Source of the DNA: Isoperla grammatica
Taxonomy: Eukaryota; Arthropoda; Insecta; Plecoptera; Perlodidae
Assembly: GCA_945910005.1 (NCBI GenBank)
Contig: OX246741.1
Location: forward strand, 12,374,390 to 12,438,389
Direction: 5' to 3'
Length of the DNA: 64,000 bases
Part shown: positions 59,587-64,000 of the stretch, one piece after another
How positions within the stretch are numbered: position 1 is the stretch's first letter
Layout: every line of letters begins with the position of its first letter
The notes under the pieces: model-generated
The model's input: only the letters and a program-made list of their open reading frames with translations
Databases searched by the model: none
What the model was told of the DNA's origin: nothing
Translations under genes and position numbers: made by a program

Positions 59587-62242
59587 GAAGAGGGAATGAG
59601 ATTATAAAAAAGGAAAAAAGTGAACAGTGTCATGATGGATGAGAAATTAGGTGATTAAAGATATGCACACGAAGCCTCTTTGCGAGCAGCGGTCACTATG
59701 AGGAGGGATCCAGGCCTACGATTCGATGAATAACTGCACTGTTGAGATCTTGATGTTTCTGATTTATTCAAGCGCGCAACAAATATCCCCCCCCCCTCCC
59801 CCCCCCCCCCTCCCTAGATGAAGTCCACCCTACGCATCTGTTTTCAATTTTCATTTCAATAACGACGAATAAAATACTTTGATTCCGAGTATACCATTCA
59901 ATTCTCCCGTATATCGATCACAATACACTGGTAAGCGACGTTCGTCAGTGGAGGAAGATGATCATGTTTATTTTTATTTTTATTTCTCTCGCTCTCCCCC
60001 CCCCCCCCCGTTTTTCATTACTTCTGACATCTGCCTCTCCACTTCCTCGGAATAATAATATTCTGTTACATCTTTCATTTACATTCGTTTCAAGTCTTCC
60101 TCTTCATTCAGTGTTGTAGATCTTCTTTCATCCGTTTTCCTTCTTTTCTCAGCACGAGTACAAGGAAGTACCCGAATGAAAATTATTTCGAGAGATGTGG
60201 CTGTATAAAAGCGAGGAATCATATCAAAAGTCTTGGGCCAATAATATCCAGATGACAAACAAAATGGAAAGTACGTGATTAGAGAACAATCTCGACACAT
60301 TTCTTGTGTAGCCTATATATAACCAGCTAAACTGTTATAACTAAGTTTCATAATAAAATGGCTTCGTTTTGTGCTTGAATGTGTTCCGCTATTTGTTTTG
60401 TTGTGCTGGGCAGGGAGTAAAGTAAAGTTTTGTGCAGGCTTAAATTGAAAAACGTTGAAGAACTGATAGTAATGTCTGGTCTGTCTGTTTCTTTATTATA
60501 AAGAAATAACAACTGTGGGTTCTATGCGCTTGACAGACATTAGATGCTGTTTTTCATAGACATGACGAGTCGTTTGTTTTTTTAGTGCTCTGGTTTTTAT
60601 TGTGTCAACGACTACATCGGAGATGAGTTTGGTGCAACAACTATCAGCTGATACACCCACTCTTCGCGGTTTACTTCGTTTCGAGCTTGAGTGTACTGGA
60701 TATTGGAACGTCTTTTTATAAGCCTTCAGAGGGATTCCGTATGTCCAGAGAAAAGAACAAAGCTGTCTTCTTCACGTTGTCATGTTTAGCCATGGTGAAG
60801 CTTTTAATTTGTTTTGTTTGTTTTCGTTTTGAAGTTTCGCGACGAGAATAATAATAACAACCGTTGGTTCGTTTTTGTTGTTGTTATTACTTGTACTATC
60901 TCACAGGAAATGTATTCAAAGTTGCAGACTTGATGTATATATGTTATAGTCGCGCTTCATTACACGATCCCCGACAACAGGAAAACTCATTGAAGGAAAA
61001 TTAAATTGTTTTTCGATTTTCATGCAAATAGAACAACACACTTTTCGTCGTTGTCTTCGTTTCATCTCCGTTTTCTTGTAAACAAGATTACTTGAAGCGT
61101 AGTTCCCTTCTCATTTGAAATCACAGCCTTGTACATTATTCAATCTCAGTTTACAAAGGTATTCAAATTCGTCGGGTGCATTTCAGGACATTCACGTCTA
61201 CATGTAATGAAATGTAATTGGTGTATATTTCAATTATTTATTACTAGGAACACTCTGTGGGACGCGTTGATAAGCAAGCGCGTCATATCTACCAACATTC
61301 TGGTGAACATTTTCAAAGGTAATAAAAACAACAATTAATGCAAGAACGCTAATTGCAAACATGTTTCTAATGACATTGTTTAATGCTGTGTAATGTGCGT
61401 TTTATGTGATCGTTTAATTTAATTTAATATTTAATTGAAAGTATTTCACTTCATTTCATTTCCTCACTTTCGTTAAAAGAGGACTTAATTTTAATTAGCC
61501 CCCATTTAGGCAAATGTTGCATTGTTGATTACAAATAGTTACACTATAAACATTAACACTCTGTGCATAAGACAGACTGGATAAATACGTCTATACGCCA
61601 AAAACATCAATCAAGATGCAAATGTGAATAAGCTTCCTTGTATTGCAGAATTCAATGCTTCAACTTTGTCATTAATCTTGCATTACCATATTTCAGTTTT
61701 CGCTTGACAAATGTTTGCGTTATTCTGCTGCTGCTGTTGTTGAGGCTCGAGTATGGCCTGAGTGCGCTAAGAAGCTCTTAACAAATAATCAGTCTCGTTG
61801 ACATTGACGGAGACTGTCGGAAACAAGGGGATTGTGTTGTCTGTAGACGTTACTGAGGGATTCCCTTCTAGAATAACACTTCAGAAGATGCTTGAGAATT
61901 GATTTTAGGGGTGGCATTAATAAATGGCGTGGTAGCTATATAGGCATTTAAATTCCAACTGCAAACAATCGAAAGAACCCATGCTCTTCATTCGATTTTG
62001 TAATTTCCAAAGTTTTAATACCATTTATTTTACTTGAATATATTTTACTGTCAACTATTACTTAGTTTTTTTACGGTTTACTTTATATTTTTATAAATTA
62101 TTAATTGTAACTCGGTAAAATATCGTGACATGTCTACAATTTCGATTTGAACCTACTGTTACCAGTGCGTGAAAGTCACCGTTAGAATCTATTTTTATTA
62201 TTACCCATATATGATGGTCGATCTTTTTGATCATGTTATGTG

Positions 62243-62435
62243 AAGGCTGGTCCACACAGATTTTTAAGACATACGATTTAAGGTTTAACGCGTAGTCGTA
62301 AAGTTGGATCATAGGAAACACGTACTGGCGTTCACACAAAGTTTTAGTTTTAAGACGTTGTTTTCATTGTTGTTTTTAAAACAACGTCTTAAAACCTTAT
62401 GCATTATGTCTTCAAAATCTGTGTGGACCAGCCTT
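62243..62435. mobile_element. MITE with AAGGCTGGTCCACACAG ends
   Basis: 193 bp; perfect 22-bp inverted ends starting AAGGCTGGTCCACACAGATT. Subterminal AAGACATACGATTTAAGG versus AAGACATAATGCATAAGG. An inner 15-bp hairpin TTTTAAGACGTTGTT / AACAACGTCTTAAAA occurs. Target duplication unclear. Confidence 0.8.
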
Positions 62436-64000
62436 AATGAAACGTTTGTCTTGTTGCATGATACTGACAGTTTGTGTTCAAGGTTGCGAGATAGTGTGGA
62501 GATCATAAATGTCAATCATTTCCATTATTCAACAAAGCACTTACCTTCCCAGGTGGTACCGACAGCTACAAACCGCAATTCGCATAGGGCGCGCCAACCC
62601 GGTATAGGTGAAGTTTTCCTTTTTGTAACTGTGTGTCCACCCAATCGACGTCACCTGAGATTTTAGACAAAGGAGACAATTTTCAGTTGTGAACAGTTCA
62701 GTTTTAGTTCAGTTTGTCAACTTTTGACAACTTTAGACAAAGGAGGCGATGGCTAAGTAGCCCTTTGAGCAGTGTTGAATTCAGAGTTTTGTCTCCGGGG
62801 GTGCTGTTTCAAATCAGGAGTGTAGACATCGAATCAACGGGGGGGGGGGGGGGGGGGGGAAATTTTCATAAACACCACTGCTTTTCGAATTTGTACTTCT
62901 TTAGTCAAAGGGGATTCTGAAAAGAAATTGCCGGTTGCGGATGTATTCGTGGATGTATGTCTGTGGTTTGTAATTCATACTCTTCAATGTATGGTAGAAT
63001 TTCTATCATAATAGAATGCGGGCTATTTGATTTTATAACTCCGGTATGTTAAAGCAAATATGATAAAAGTTCTTTGAAATTAAAAAAATCTTAATTCTGA
63101 ACTCTTTGAAGGTTTAAAAGTTCATTGTACAAGAGTCAAGGTGGGCTATACAGTTACGTTGTTGGCTAACAAAGAGGGGGGGGGGGGGGGGGCGAGCTTT
63201 CGCCGGAAACTCCGAAAGTGAACCTAATTCTACTCTTTTTAGCTTGTGCGCCTAACATAACATACTCTCTTGTGTTGTTTTCGTATATTAACATACTTTC
63301 TTATTCAACGTCTGTTTTTCTTAGTTGTTTGTTTTCCGTGCTCTAGAATATAGCCTACTATACCTGAGGCATCTTGCTAGAGCATTGTTTTGCTCTGACG
63401 TCTGGGGGCTCCTTTTGCATATGTAAAATAAGATAACCCTCCTGGCCTCCCCCATAAGAATGACAGGGCGGCATTATTTATAGTTTGATAAATATTATTG
63501 TTTTAACGAATTTTTTTTTTGAAGAGTAGTTTTCTCAAACAATTACTCATTGTACATACATAGTGTTCTGCATATATTTAAAATTAATGATTTAATAAGA
63601 ACAGGAGCTGTAAATCGTGAAACTCACAGAGTTTTTAACGAGACAACAGATTCAGAGCCAAACACGTCTCCACATTTGGCGACGTAGAAAAATCTGTTTC
63701 TGATGCAAACGAACGCAATATTCTTGTGTTGTGCATAATAATGTCTTTGCGTGGGCGGGCGAGAGATCCAGCGCGAACTTTGTGCTCTGAAGGTACGCTA
63801 CTTGGTGACACATGTGAGCTGCTGCGTCGTAAGCGACCACAGTGTGCATGTGTACAGGCTGGACCAAAAGTGTTTACCCACAATCGATTGTGAGGTATAG
63901 TTACCTCGGGGTATCTTGCAAGGTAGTAGTAGTAAGTTTTTGTTTGCGTAAATAATACAAATTGTTTTACCCTTTTGCGTGTACAGGAAATAAGTCAGTC

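Overview
The window is animal nuclear DNA: every recognisable gene is split by short spliceosomal introns, coding density is low, and the space between exons is full of non-LTR retrotransposon pieces, tRNA-derived SINEs and many short DNA transposons with terminal inverted repeats. Abundant AGGCCTA/TAGGCCTA palindromic runs, poly-G/C tracts and single-copy deuterostome-like genes suggest a marine invertebrate deuterostome, most likely an echinoderm. The taxon is an inference, not something read directly.

Layout. 1-4202: a large exon (421-3890, minus) of an ANKRD26-like ankyrin protein, cut off by the left edge and head-to-head with the next gene. 4203-8745 (plus): a complete nine-exon malonyl-CoA decarboxylase gene (MLYCD). 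8746-17282: gene-poor, with a 1.5-kb hAT transposon that has perfect 8-bp target-site duplications (13129-14677) and a 5'-truncated LINE with an intact reverse transcriptase reading frame (15040-16218). 17283-19601 (minus): a complete four-exon COQ3 gene. 21059-23080 (minus): a complete four-exon EMC6 gene. 23317-32701 (plus): a complete eight-exon CCT8 gene, head-to-head with EMC6; its first intron holds a composite hAT structure flanking a tandem array, and its last intron has a GC donor and two more inverted-repeat elements. 34001-35296 (minus): PSMG1, with first and last exons resolved. 35609-35665 (plus): the first coding exon of an RPS6KA (p90 RSK) kinase gene, head-to-head with PSMG1. 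35666-64000: no further exon recognised. It is most simply the first intron of the RSK gene, populated by MITEs, SINE fragments, microsatellites and homopolymers.

The genes are housekeeping: fatty-acid metabolism (MLYCD), ubiquinone synthesis (COQ3), membrane-protein insertion (EMC6), cytosolic folding (CCT8), proteasome assembly (PSMG1) and MAPK signalling (RSK). Three head-to-head pairs (ANKRD26-like/MLYCD, EMC6/CCT8, PSMG1/RSK) have start codons only 236-312 bp apart, so each probably shares a bidirectional promoter. Exon coordinates were derived by hand from splice consensus, reading frame and remembered family sequence; in MLYCD, COQ3, EMC6 and CCT8 all phases close and the totals are multiples of three.

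No wholly new biochemical system was found. The most unusual structure is the hAT-bounded block at 24129-26069, which looks like a composite transposon that carried a four-unit satellite array.
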